From assembly GCF_006517625.1 (NCBI RefSeq), contig NZ_VHQI01000005.1, forward strand, positions 248,341 to 312,340: 64,000 nucleotides of DNA, given 5' to 3'. Source of the stretch: Mixta tenebrionis. Its GTDB lineage: Bacteria > Pseudomonadota > Gammaproteobacteria > Enterobacterales > Enterobacteriaceae. Each line of letters starts with the position of its first letter. The stretch's first letter is position 1. The notes under the pieces are model-generated. The model did not search any database and was not told the origin of the DNA. It saw only the letters and a list, made by a program, of their open reading frames with translations. Positions 25,421 through 34,383 of this stretch are shown here, in pieces. The position numbers were made by a program, and so were the translations under genes.

Positions 25421-26410
25421 TAGGGCGTGGTGTAAATTCGGAATGACAACAGCATGACATTCAGCAACACCCTGATGCTACTCGGCGGCGAGGATTTTCT
25501 GCGTGAACTCACCGAATTTATGCTCAACTGCATTATGGAAGCAGATGTCACTCAGCACATCAACGCGGAGCCCACTAGCGCAGCGATGAGCGCGAAACCT
25601 ACCACAACGGCTATCGTGACCGTCAGTCCCCGCCAGCTCGGCACGCTGTGGACCTGCGTATTCCGAAGCTGCTTAAAGGGACGTACTTCCCGCCCTTCCT
25701 GGAGGCCCACAGATTGTCTGAGAAGGCGCTCAACGCGGTTATCCAGGAAGCATGGATAAACGGCATCCTGGCTGACCTTCCTGCTGAGCCTGAAGGCGGC
25801 GATAGGCAGATGTTCTCCGCCAGCTGGCAGCGCTGCCGGGTCCACTTCATGCGCAACGTGCTGAGCCGCGTCAGCCGTGCAAACCAGTCGGTGGTCCGTG
25901 CGGCGCTGCAACAGGTGTTCGTGCAGACCGACGAGAAAAGCGCCCATGCCACCTGTGCAAGGTTGCCGGTCAATGGGAGAAAAGCAACCCGGCGGTCACC
26001 GGGGTGATGGACGAAGCAGAGGCAGACGTGCTGGCGTCCTTCGGCCTCCCGAAAGCACACCAAGTGAAAAACCCACTCCACAAACACGCTGGAGCGCCTG
26101 AACAAAGAGATGAAACGGCGGAAAGCGGACAACATTAATGACCAATAGCGGACATTAAAAATGGCGAAACGGCCAACAATCTTGGCGTTGACAGTGGTAG
26201 GTATCTTCCCAATGAAGAGAGCATCTTGCGGCTGCTGGGTGCGGTACTGACGGAGCAGAACGAATAATGGCTACTGCTGAACCGCTATCTGCCACAGCAC
26301 GTCGGAGATAGACCAGCCCACTGAAACAGAAGTCATCGAAGCGCAGTCACTCAACATATAACTGGCCCATTACCGGACCGGAAGGCTGTAACTGAATTCA
26401 CACCGTTCTG
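25421..26410 (+). mobile_element. Decayed IS256-family insertion sequence
   Basis: Imperfect terminal inverted repeats are visible: GGTGTAAATTC near 25429-25439 and its counterpart GAATTCACACC near 26395-26405. Between them lie fragments of an IS256-type transposase. About 1 kb remains, short of the usual 1.3 kb, so internal deletion has occurred. Confidence 0.7.
25454..26339 (+). pseudogene. IS256-type transposase, frameshifted and deleted
   Basis: The first frame reads FLRELTEFMLNCIMEADVTQHINAEP; after a shift near 25575 a second frame gives RSDERETYHNGYRDRQ and DLRIPKLLKGTYFPPFLEAHR, the conserved front of IS256 transposases. Further frame changes precede VMDEAEADVLASFGLPK and a terminal part with LERLNKEMKRR and IFPNEESILRLLGAVLTEQN. 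At least three disruptions, so no functional transposase. Confidence 0.8.
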
Positions 26411-26566
26411 ATGGACCCGACAGAAAAAAAATAAAATCATTAAATTTCAATAGGATATTTATTTCCCGTTCGTAAAAAAAAGTTTTTTTGGCACATACAT
26501 TTTAGATTGGATGCCTTAAAGCTAATCTCACATCATCCAGAGCACTTCGATTTGAGGTAATCAGCT

Positions 26567-26779
26567 ATGAACAAATCTAATGTTAAAATACTTCGTCTTT
26601 CTACAGTAATTGACAAAACGGGCTTGTCACGTTCAACAATCTATGACTGGATCAATCCGAAATCGCCACGCTATGACCCAACGTTCCCGAAACAACGTCG
26701 TCTGGGGCTGCAATCTGTCGGCTGGATAGAGGCTGAAATAGACGAATGGATTTTACAACGAACCCGGGCAATAGAGTAA
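26567..26779 (+). CDS. alpA: AlpA-family island regulator
   Basis: 70 residues. MerR-like helix-turn-helix of AlpA/P4 Vis: ILRLSTVIDKTGLSRSTIYDWI, then FPKQRRLGLQSVGWIEAEIDEWI. AlpA-type proteins in CP4-57 and P4 stimulate integrase-dependent excision. It stands about 2.2 kb from the integrase, separated by the cargo gene and the IS remnant, and has GAGGTAAT-type spacing before the ATG. Confidence 0.88.
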   Translation: MNKSNVKILRLSTVIDKTGLSRSTIYDWINPKSPRYDPTFPKQRRLGLQSVGWIEAEIDEWILQRTRAIE

Positions 26780-26894
26780 GAAAGGAAGACATTTTCATCG
26801 TGTCTTGATGCAGGCGGACTTTTACTTATTAATAAACTTCTCCTTTACAAACAGGATTAATTAATAGCAATGTTAATTATAAGGAGTAAAAAAC

Positions 26895-27653
26895 ATTTCC
26901 AATAAAAAATACACTTTTACGCACAAAAATGAATCTGAGATGGAAACTCTTGAGCATTATGCCAGGATGAATAATAAATCTCTTTCCTCAGTCATATCAG
27001 ACTCTGTGGCGTTGACGGTACATATATTCGAGCAATGTCTTCGCTATCAATGGCTAATAAAGGAGCTAAAAAACGATCTACTAAGATTCACTATAAATGA
27101 AAGAATTATTCGAAATCGAGGTGAAAAAGAAGTGACTCTGGAAGAATACTGTTCGTTAATCTGGAAAACGAACATCATGAGTCCATTAAAAATCCCAATT
27201 ACAGATTACTTTAAACTGAACGCTAATGATGAATTCATGGGGAAAGATGAAAAAACAGTTATACGTGAAAGGCTATCCTCGCTAAGGGAAAATTACGATA
27301 TGGAAAAAGCCATTTACATTTACAATCAGAGGAAATTTGATGTAAAGAAACAAAGTATCTCAGGAGATTCAAATATTATTCTTATCCATAGAACAACCTT
27401 TGAGGGTTATTACTTTGATGCCGGGCAGGCTCTACTCTTGTCAGCATCCCAATTGATTATATTCGGGATAAATGAAGTTCTTAGAAGAAAGGAGATCGTT
27501 ATGCCTTATCCAGTTGTTTGCTGGATTGATATTTACCATGTCAATGAGATGGTGGTTATGCTGCCAGTGATCCGCAAAACAGATGTTTCCAACCGCGTTA
27601 ATGCACCGGATGACATCATTATAAACCCATACTCACAGGAGAGCAGAACCTAA
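26895..27653 (+). CDS. Island hypothetical protein, possible ATT start
   Basis: 237 residues from the first ATG (26940), but that ATG has no Shine-Dalgarno. An AAGGAG at 26881 is 8-9 nt upstream of an in-frame ATT (26895) that would add 15 residues (I/M-SNKKYTFTHKNESE). The body includes LEHYARMNNKSLSSVISDSV at the N-terminus and an ending in INPYSQESRT. A gene of this kind follows alpA in P4-type islands; function unknown. Confidence 0.6.
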   Translation: MSNKKYTFTHKNESEMETLEHYARMNNKSLSSVISDSVALTVHIFEQCLRYQWLIKELKNDLLRFTINERIIRNRGEKEVTLEEYCSLIWKTNIMSPLKIPITDYFKLNANDEFMGKDEKTVIRERLSSLRENYDMEKAIYIYNQRKFDVKKQSISGDSNIILIHRTTFEGYYFDAGQALLLSASQLIIFGINEVLRRKEIVMPYPVVCWIDIYHVNEMVVMLPVIRKTDVSNRVNAPDDIIINPYSQESRT

Positions 27654-27810
27654 GAGGTAACAAAGAAGGACAAACAATTATGAGAGGTAAAATACTACTT
27701 TACCAGTCAAAGTATCACTGGCAATCGCCCTCTATTTTTTTGGTTGTTTTTCATACAAAACGACATTATTCAGGTATCAAAAAATAATTTATGACACCGG
27801 AGTGCATCAG

Positions 27811-28380
27811 ATGCGTTCATTTTGTTACACCATATGCAGTAGCGAACAGCAAGAAAGCATTGCAGATCATCACTCACTTGCTGAGATATGTCAAAAATTT
27901 AATATTCTACCTGAACATGTTGTGATCGAGCAGGTAGATATTAAAGAGGTTGTTTCAGAGCAACGTTTACTCAGGCAATTGATTCATCATGAAATGAACC
28001 GGCAGGATACGCTTGTCATTCCAGATCTAAACTGTCTTGGCAGAACTGTGGAGGACTTACAGAATATTTTATTTTTTTGCCTTCAAAAAGAAATTTTTAT
28101 CTACAGCTACCATCCAGCTTCAAGGATAGAGCCTTCTGCTGAAAGTTGCTTGTCTTTTTTGATTGCTCGTCAGGATACGATTGACATTCACAATTTGAAA
28201 TCAACTAAAAGCCGATATCGACATGTTAAGAAGAAACTAGGACGAAAGGAGGGAAGCAAATACCGACGTGATATCACAATACTTAAGAAAGGCAGATTTA
28301 CTCAGTCTGAGATCGCAAAGAAGTTGGGTATCAGTTTATCAACCGTGAAGCGGCACTGGAATAACGGAATCATCGGTTAA
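27811..28380 (+). CDS. Serine-recombinase-like protein with altered active site
   Basis: 189 residues from the ATG at 27811 (CGGAG 8 nt upstream; an in-frame GTG 9 bp earlier). The N-terminal part follows the resolvase pattern: FCYTICSSEQQ aligns with the YARVSTxxQ strand and keeps the serine, and VIPDLNCLGRTVEDL aligns with the xLDRLGRxxxDL helix. Two arginines normally at the active site are replaced (I and C). The C-terminus is a helix-turn-helix (FTQSEIAKKLGISLSTVKRHW). It may act as a regulator instead of a recombinase. Confidence 0.65.
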   Translation: MRSFCYTICSSEQQESIADHHSLAEICQKFNILPEHVVIEQVDIKEVVSEQRLLRQLIHHEMNRQDTLVIPDLNCLGRTVEDLQNILFFCLQKEIFIYSYHPASRIEPSAESCLSFLIARQDTIDIHNLKSTKSRYRHVKKKLGRKEGSKYRRDITILKKGRFTQSEIAKKLGISLSTVKRHWNNGIIG

Positions 28381-28520
28381 TTCCAGAAGCTAATTGCAGA
28401 GTAACTTTTTAACAGCCATCACAGGCTGGGGCTACCTTCGTCTCAAATTTAGATGTTGGATAGGTATTATATAATGGCATTGTATGCCCTTACTACCTGT
28501 ATTCACCAGTAAGAGTAGTA

Positions 28521-28629
28521 ATCAGATCAGTATATCCGTACTAAGATCTGATACCAGTATATACCGACAACAGTGACCAGGAATAGCCCTGCCTGTATGG
28601 CATCCCTGTACGGTCTGCTATAGACCGTA
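28521..28629 (+). repeat. Two hairpins upstream of the yfjJ-like gene
   Basis: ATCAGATC (28521-28528) pairs with GATCTGAT (28545-28552), extended by AGTA/TACT inside. A second perfect hairpin TACGGTCT (28609-28616), loop GCTAT, AGACCGTA (28622-28629) lies 22 nt before the gene. The 271-bp gap 28381-28651 has no gene. They could be a replication or regulatory RNA region. Confidence 0.5.
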
Positions 28630-28651
28630 GGACCAAATACAGGTATATATT

Positions 28652-29278
28652 ATGAAAACATATCAAGGTACTCATGGAGTACATATCCTCGAATATCAGA
28701 TCAAGATTAAAAAATTATTATGTTATTTGACTAACCGTTACCCCAGGTTAACGGCGGTACGTGTCGATCTGCATTATCCGAAGATAGTCGATAACGGAGA
28801 CAATATCTGCTGTTTCCCTAATCTTGAACCAGGGGTGATATCCCGAATGCGTGATTCCCTCAGAGCTAAACTGGAGGCTGACCGTACCCGTAAGGAGCGT
28901 GAAGGTAAACGCATCTACCGTTGCCCTTTATTTATTATATGGGCGAAAGAGTATTCTGAGTCAGGTAAATGCCACTACCACATTTGCCTGTTGTTCAACA
29001 AAGACGCTTACTACCACCTCGGGGATTACGATCAGGACGATAACCTTAGAGGGATGATCACAGGAGCCTGGTACAGCGCCCTGAGACTGGAGAGAGACGA
29101 TCACCCTGGTCTGGTCCATTTTCCTGAAAACTGTAAGTATGTGCTAGACACCAATAGTACTGACTTCCAGCAGAACTACCAGGCGCTGTTAACCCGACTG
29201 GACTACCTGACCAAAGTTGAAAGCAAAGTGTTTGGTGAAGGAGACCGTAACTTCGGCTGTAGCCAAATCGAACTGTAA
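28652..29278 (+). CDS. YfjJ/YagK-type protein (inovirus Gp2-like)
   Basis: 208 residues. Matches the YagK/YfjJ C-terminal family that resembles inovirus Gp2 rolling-circle replication proteins. The HUH-like motif is visible as CHYHICLLFN (H-x-H), preceded by AVRVDLHYP and followed by DAYYHLG and KYVLDTNS. Such proteins are standard in CP4/P4-like islands. Whether this copy nicks DNA is unknown; the adjacent hairpins would be the place to look. Confidence 0.78.
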   Translation: MKTYQGTHGVHILEYQIKIKKLLCYLTNRYPRLTAVRVDLHYPKIVDNGDNICCFPNLEPGVISRMRDSLRAKLEADRTRKEREGKRIYRCPLFIIWAKEYSESGKCHYHICLLFNKDAYYHLGDYDQDDNLRGMITGAWYSALRLERDDHPGLVHFPENCKYVLDTNSTDFQQNYQALLTRLDYLTKVESKVFGEGDRNFGCSQIEL

Positions 29279-29287
29279 GTCGGTAAT

Positions 29288-29316
29288 GGCCTTCTCAGTG
29301 AGAAGGCCTTATTTGT
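29288..29316 (+). terminator. Terminator between yfjJ-like gene and res
   Basis: Perfect 9-bp stem GGCCTTCTC, loop AGT, GAGAAGGCC, then TTATTTGTATTG. Confidence 0.65.
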
Positions 29317-29368
29317 ATTGTTTCAAAAAATTACTAAAATGCAGTTTCGTTACGCAATTTTCTATAGA

Positions 29369-31942
29369 TTACTGATAGTCATCAGCAAGTCCGCTACTAA
29401 ATAACGTTTCTGCATTTTCAGCGGTAGCAACAGCATCCTGCACATCCTGCCGTTTCAAATCTAACACTCGTAATTTACCCTTTACTTCGGCGACAGATTC
29501 GATTCGCCTGTAAGCATCAGAATGATGTTCGGCATATAGCGCAAGTCCTTTCAGTTTGGGCAAAGCATCAGCCAGATGTAGGCTATGTGGATCTACCAGG
29601 TCCACAACCATTTTGCCATCCTGTTCGGCAAAGAACAGGAAATCGGGACGAACAATCTTGTACTGTTCAGCTTCAACATAAGCGATTCCCAGTGACGACT
29701 GCCCTGTGTACTGTGGATTACGATACCAGAAAGCAAATCCTTCACGTTTGGTTTCGATCTCAAAAACCTTGGTTTCCCAATGGTTCAACAGAGCCGGATA
29801 GATCCCGTTTTCGTCACACAACAAATGGTGTTTCCAGACTGGAAGGTCAGTTTCCTTCTCGCCTTCACGCGCTCTGGTCATTTCAAACTTGTTCTCTGGC
29901 CTGACCAGATCCACATCCTGCGGTTCGGTACTCATTTCGACGATTTGACGATAAGCCTCTTTACGCTCATCTTTCAAGGACTTGATTTGCGGTGTGTACT
30001 CGGCCAGCCACGCCTTCGCCAGTCTATCGGCCTCGCCATCGAAGTAATCCTGCACCTCCATCACCAGCCCCATGCCAGCAACGGTCACACGAGCTTCCAT
30101 GATTGCTTCCAAATACTCCTCAGCATCCTCTTCTCGATCCGCGACCTTATCGGCCAGATATTCGACATAGGTACGTGAAACATCCGGGCTGAAAATTCGG
30201 GCTGCACGCCGGTAGGCGTCATCAATCACCGTTACGTCCGCCTCCTCCCAGAATTCGTTGAAGGTCATTGCTTTGTTCTTGAGGCTGGCAACCACAGCCT
30301 TACCATCTACGACGAGCACTGCATTGCGTTTGTTTTTGATTTTCTCGGCATTTTCTATCTGGAACTTGTCCAGAACAGCGTGCAAAGCAGCATGGGCTTT
30401 CCTGACTGCCCCATCAAGAATGCCGTCATCAACCAGTTCCTGTGCCAGCGCGGTCAGACGTCTGGCGGGTCTGGCTCCTTTCTGTGGTCGGGTTTGCGAA
30501 GGTAGCGCTTCAAATACTTCCCATACTGCAGCTGAAGCTGCCGGGTTAGGTTTCATCTCCACAGGGTTAACCAAGATACGCCCGCTCGGAGGAGATGTAT
30601 CATCGCCTTTAAACAAGGTATTGACGACATCTCTCACGGTATTGGTATTAAACTTGGGTAACAGGCATTCGACAGAGTTTAAGCGCTCATTACCCGGAAT
30701 GCGTCTAGCCAGTGGAGTACGTACCATACGCCCCAGTAATTGCGTAATATGCGTTCTGTCGCTGGCAGCGCGGAAGGAAACCATCACTTCGGCACGCGGG
30801 CAATCCCAGCCAGTGCTGATGGCATCTTTAGCAATCAGTACGCGCACCCAAGTTGATTCCTGCACCCGCTGCGGTTCAATATAAGGCACTTGGTGTTGGC
30901 CGAAACGTTGTGTGGTGTGTTCACCGAAGACATGAGCAACACTGTCAATGGGCAATTCAGGATAACGGGAGAATAACGAATCCAGCCAGCGTCCGACCTC
31001 GTTCGGATCTGGCATATTGGGAACCTGGAATACCATCAGAGGCACTACTTCGCGTATGGTTTCCTGCTGCCTTGCGTATTCTGCCCAGGCATCGCTCGCT
31101 TCCCTGAGTTTGTCGGCAGCACGGCGTACCCACACTGTATCGAAGTCACCAGCTTCATCAGGCACACCCAGAATGATATCGTCCTTAATAAGTCCCGATT
31201 CCTGCACTTTAGCGGGGTCAACCACCACATTCGGCAGTTTGACATGATGACCAGCATTGACAATGGCTTTGTCGAAACGTTCAACTGTGGCGGAAATACC
31301 CCATACCACAGGAATACCCTTCACCCCAGCCGAACCGTTGATGAGCCGTTGCACAATGGTACTTTTAGCTGCTTCGCTGGAAGTCGTTGACGACCCCATC
31401 CCCCTGTGCGCTTCATCTAGCACTAAGTAAAGGGTCAGATCTGGGTCTTCGATGGTGTTTTGAATAGTATCCCACAGCGTATAAGCTTGTGCATCAGGGG
31501 CTGCCTCGAAAAGCCCGCCTTTATCATCAAAGCCGCGCACCAACAGACTATTTTTGCCAAACTTCTGCGTGTTAAGGAAATAGATTTTCCCAGGCTGAAA
31601 CTTGCGCCGACTGAAAGGGTGTTCAACGACTACCATATCGTTATAGTTGATACGGTCACTGGCCTCCATCAGACGAAAACGGGTTTGCTCGTTCAGTGCA
31701 GGATCGTCACTGAACCAGATCACTACCGCGCCGGGATCGGCATCGAAATTAAATTCGTCGTCGCCATGAAATAATGCTTCAAACGCAGCGGCAGCCATGA
31801 CGGTCTTACCCGCACCGGTCACAGCCGTTAAAGAGAAGGCGCTCTTATCATTTTCGTTATGCCAGTAACGGCGAGCCTTTCTGAGATTCACCAGCGAATC
31901 ACGCACCGCATCGCGCTGGTAGTCCTTGAGAGTGAACTTCAT
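29369..31942 (-). CDS. res: Type III restriction enzyme Res subunit (helicase-nuclease)
   Basis: 857 residues. Superfamily 2 helicase: Walker A TAVTGAGKT (39-47), LVLDEAH with DEAH near residue 175, VVWGISATVERF, and motif VI QLLGRMVRTP. The C-terminal region (about 740-820) carries RPDFLFF and VVDLVDPH, in the place of the PD-(D/E)xK nuclease, but the lysine is not visible. Start ATG overlaps the mod stop by 4 bp (ATGA). It cleaves DNA after ATP-driven translocation, together with Mod. Confidence 0.9.
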   Translation of the reverse strand: MKFTLKDYQRDAVRDSLVNLRKARRYWHNENDKSAFSLTAVTGAGKTVMAAAAFEALFHGDDEFNFDADPGAVVIWFSDDPALNEQTRFRLMEASDRINYNDMVVVEHPFSRRKFQPGKIYFLNTQKFGKNSLLVRGFDDKGGLFEAAPDAQAYTLWDTIQNTIEDPDLTLYLVLDEAHRGMGSSTTSSEAAKSTIVQRLINGSAGVKGIPVVWGISATVERFDKAIVNAGHHVKLPNVVVDPAKVQESGLIKDDIILGVPDEAGDFDTVWVRRAADKLREASDAWAEYARQQETIREVVPLMVFQVPNMPDPNEVGRWLDSLFSRYPELPIDSVAHVFGEHTTQRFGQHQVPYIEPQRVQESTWVRVLIAKDAISTGWDCPRAEVMVSFRAASDRTHITQLLGRMVRTPLARRIPGNERLNSVECLLPKFNTNTVRDVVNTLFKGDDTSPPSGRILVNPVEMKPNPAASAAVWEVFEALPSQTRPQKGARPARRLTALAQELVDDGILDGAVRKAHAALHAVLDKFQIENAEKIKNKRNAVLVVDGKAVVASLKNKAMTFNEFWEEADVTVIDDAYRRAARIFSPDVSRTYVEYLADKVADREEDAEEYLEAIMEARVTVAGMGLVMEVQDYFDGEADRLAKAWLAEYTPQIKSLKDERKEAYRQIVEMSTEPQDVDLVRPENKFEMTRAREGEKETDLPVWKHHLLCDENGIYPALLNHWETKVFEIETKREGFAFWYRNPQYTGQSSLGIAYVEAEQYKIVRPDFLFFAEQDGKMVVDLVDPHSLHLADALPKLKGLALYAEHHSDAYRRIESVAEVKGKLRVLDLKRQDVQDAVATAENAETLFSSGLADDYQ

Positions 31943-34065
31943 TCTGTTAATTCCCCACTGGTGAAGCTGAAATTGGTCAGGTACGATTCGTATAAACGTA
32001 CTGGCTCAACACCTTTTGGCAGACGCTTGGTGACAGACTGGAAATGACGATCATCGTCGGTGACGATAAAGGCCACCCGTACGTCACTAGCATGGCTAAT
32101 GGCTTTAATGAAAGGTGTGGCTTGATCCACCGCTGTCAGCAGGCCATAAGCATCAGTCACCGCCCATCCATCAGCAGGCAGTTTGTCAATCCGTTTGCCA
32201 CGAGCCCCTGCTCGCAACCACAGCAAGGGCGCAATACGCGCATAAGCCAGGTTATGGCTAACCGACTTCTCTGCTTCATAAGTCAAGGTGAAAAATTCGG
32301 CGTTTTCCTCAAAGCCTTCAGACATCGGGAATTCATCGGTAAACTTGTAATCGCCTTTAATCGGTTCACCATCAGGGGTCTTGCCTGTGATGGCGGCTTG
32401 CACACGCGGCTTTGTAATATAGTCGCAGATGCCCCATTTTTCCCATTCGAGATCGCCGGGGCGTAAGCCTTGTTCGCGCAATTTTTTCTGTTCATCGGCA
32501 GCAACTTCGTTGTTAGTGACGGAGATACATTGGCGACGCCCACCGTCCTGCTTATTCAAGCGCATTACGGCATGGGCGGTTGTACCGGAGCCGGAAAAGA
32601 AGTCAAGAATGACAGCCTCTGGTTTGTTTTTCACGAAGAAGCGAAGGGAATCTTCGACGGCATATAGTGATTTGGGGAAGGGGAATCGTCTACCCGGTAA
32701 GAGAGAGGTAAGGATGAGTGTCCCCGAAGTCTGAGCGTTGTGGGAGTCCTTGTTCCAAGTTGTCTTGGGCATCGATGATTTCTCAGTGTAGAAGCCCTGA
32801 ACAGCGCCTTGATCATCTTTTCCTGTAATTGTAACGTCACCTGAATGAATGGCTGTAATGGTCCCTTTGGCGAGGTACTGAATTGTCATGCTCGAAGCGC
32901 CCCGACCGGAGTTTGCCACTCTAGCGAAGCCATTAGAAACTAAGCTCCGTAGCGCGCCTGGTGTTAGCCCCCAAAGCATCTCCGTTCCATCAGGCTTGAG
33001 CGGAAACACAGCGACACAACCAGTTGGTGGCACCACACTCTGACGATCAACGTCTGGAGGGAGTGGCTCGCCGACAGAGTGGATACTACAAGTGTGTTCG
33101 TTAACAAACACTGCGTAGAATTGATTTGGTCGCGCAGCACGGACGCTAGAGTTCTCTCTACGTCTGAGATTTCGCCACTCAATTGGAACTTCTGTTGCCG
33201 GAGCTCGGCGTCCAGACATGTCGTCGTTAGTTGGTATTACCCTCGCGTCAGAGAACATCACAAAAAACAAGAACTCGTTTGTACGCGAGAACTCTGCAGG
33301 CCGGTTTGTTCCTTCCGGCTTGATGATTGATGAAACCATTTGGATACGAGCTTCTGGGAATAACTGCTCCAACAGCAATCCCAGCCGTAGATATTCCTTC
33401 TCGTCAATACTGACGATCAGCACCGAATCTGACGGGTTCAACAACTCCTTCGCTACCAGCAAGCGACGTTCCATCATCGCCAGCCATTTGCTGTGTCGAT
33501 AGATGTCGTCACCTTCGACGTAATCGTTATTGTATTTCCAGTCCTTCGCCCCCGTGTTATAAGGCGGGTCGATATAGATGGCGTCGACCTTGCCTCTATG
33601 CGTGTAGGTCAGCGCTTTCAATACATGGTAGTTCTCGCCATTGATGACTGAGTGGAAAGGCTTGTCACCGCCGCGCTGTACTTTTCCCGTACTGACCATA
33701 CCCGGCCAGATCGTGTCACGAAATTCAGCTATAACCACAAGGTTACTCAGCGCTACAGTCTGAGTCTCGACATCAGCCGCGTCCAGCAACTCGAGATCAG
33801 CGACCTTCCTCGCCTTGTGGATAGTTTTAACCTGCCACAACCGTTGATCACCTTTCTTAGTGGACCCACGCTCTGGCAGAACGCGGACTTTGTCTCCTTT
33901 GCGAATAGGCCGCAATGGCAACTCAACAACTTCAGGGCTGTGTCGTTCAAAATTAAGCCCAAAGGGGAGGCGTGACGATAGGATCTTGATTTCTCTATCA
34001 AGATCAGCAGCCAGTTGCGGATCTTTGGCCTTCGCTTTAGCTATTAAATCAGTCAGCCTGGACAT
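31939..34065 (-). CDS. mod: Type III methylase-specificity subunit Mod
   Basis: 708 residues from the ATG at 34065 (AAGGAATAT upstream; an earlier in-frame ATG lacks a site). Motif IV IDPPYNTG (near 165-172) precedes motif I LDFFSGSGTTAHA (near 490), the beta-class order, with a large target-recognition region between them (260-450). An N-terminal SH3-like segment (IRKGDKVRVLPERG, WQVKTI) is unusual. It methylates adenine at an asymmetric site and directs Res. First gene of a two-gene operon. Confidence 0.9.
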   Translation of the reverse strand: MSRLTDLIAKAKAKDPQLAADLDREIKILSSRLPFGLNFERHSPEVVELPLRPIRKGDKVRVLPERGSTKKGDQRLWQVKTIHKARKVADLELLDAADVETQTVALSNLVVIAEFRDTIWPGMVSTGKVQRGGDKPFHSVINGENYHVLKALTYTHRGKVDAIYIDPPYNTGAKDWKYNNDYVEGDDIYRHSKWLAMMERRLLVAKELLNPSDSVLIVSIDEKEYLRLGLLLEQLFPEARIQMVSSIIKPEGTNRPAEFSRTNEFLFFVMFSDARVIPTNDDMSGRRAPATEVPIEWRNLRRRENSSVRAARPNQFYAVFVNEHTCSIHSVGEPLPPDVDRQSVVPPTGCVAVFPLKPDGTEMLWGLTPGALRSLVSNGFARVANSGRGASSMTIQYLAKGTITAIHSGDVTITGKDDQGAVQGFYTEKSSMPKTTWNKDSHNAQTSGTLILTSLLPGRRFPFPKSLYAVEDSLRFFVKNKPEAVILDFFSGSGTTAHAVMRLNKQDGGRRQCISVTNNEVAADEQKKLREQGLRPGDLEWEKWGICDYITKPRVQAAITGKTPDGEPIKGDYKFTDEFPMSEGFEENAEFFTLTYEAEKSVSHNLAYARIAPLLWLRAGARGKRIDKLPADGWAVTDAYGLLTAVDQATPFIKAISHASDVRVAFIVTDDDRHFQSVTKRLPKGVEPVRLYESYLTNFSFTSGELTE

Positions 34066-34332
34066 ATATTCCTTTTTTCTTATCAATTCTGAGCATTTTA
34101 GGTTCAAGCGTTCGGCTATCAGGAAAGCCCAATACGTTGATTCATAGAAGGAATCAGAACGCTAAAAAATTGGCGGTAATATTAACACTAATCAACGACT
34201 TCATCGATCCTTAAACCGAGAGATATAGGTTAGTCCCATCATGTCTGTAGCGCAGTTTCCTCTATCCAAGTGGCACCAGATAATCCAAGTATTTTCAGAC
34301 ATATATCATCTCTCTGAACACAACCATCCATA

Positions 34333-34353
34333 CGGCGAACCACAGGTTCGCCG
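34333..34353 (+). terminator. Hairpin before yfjP-like gene
   Basis: Perfect 9-bp stem CGGCGAACC, loop ACA, GGTTCGCCG, followed by TTGTTACTTT. It stands 31 nt upstream of the start codon. May be a terminator or attenuator. Confidence 0.5.
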
Positions 34354-34383
34354 TTGTTACTTTATTTTCTGTCAGGAAAAATC

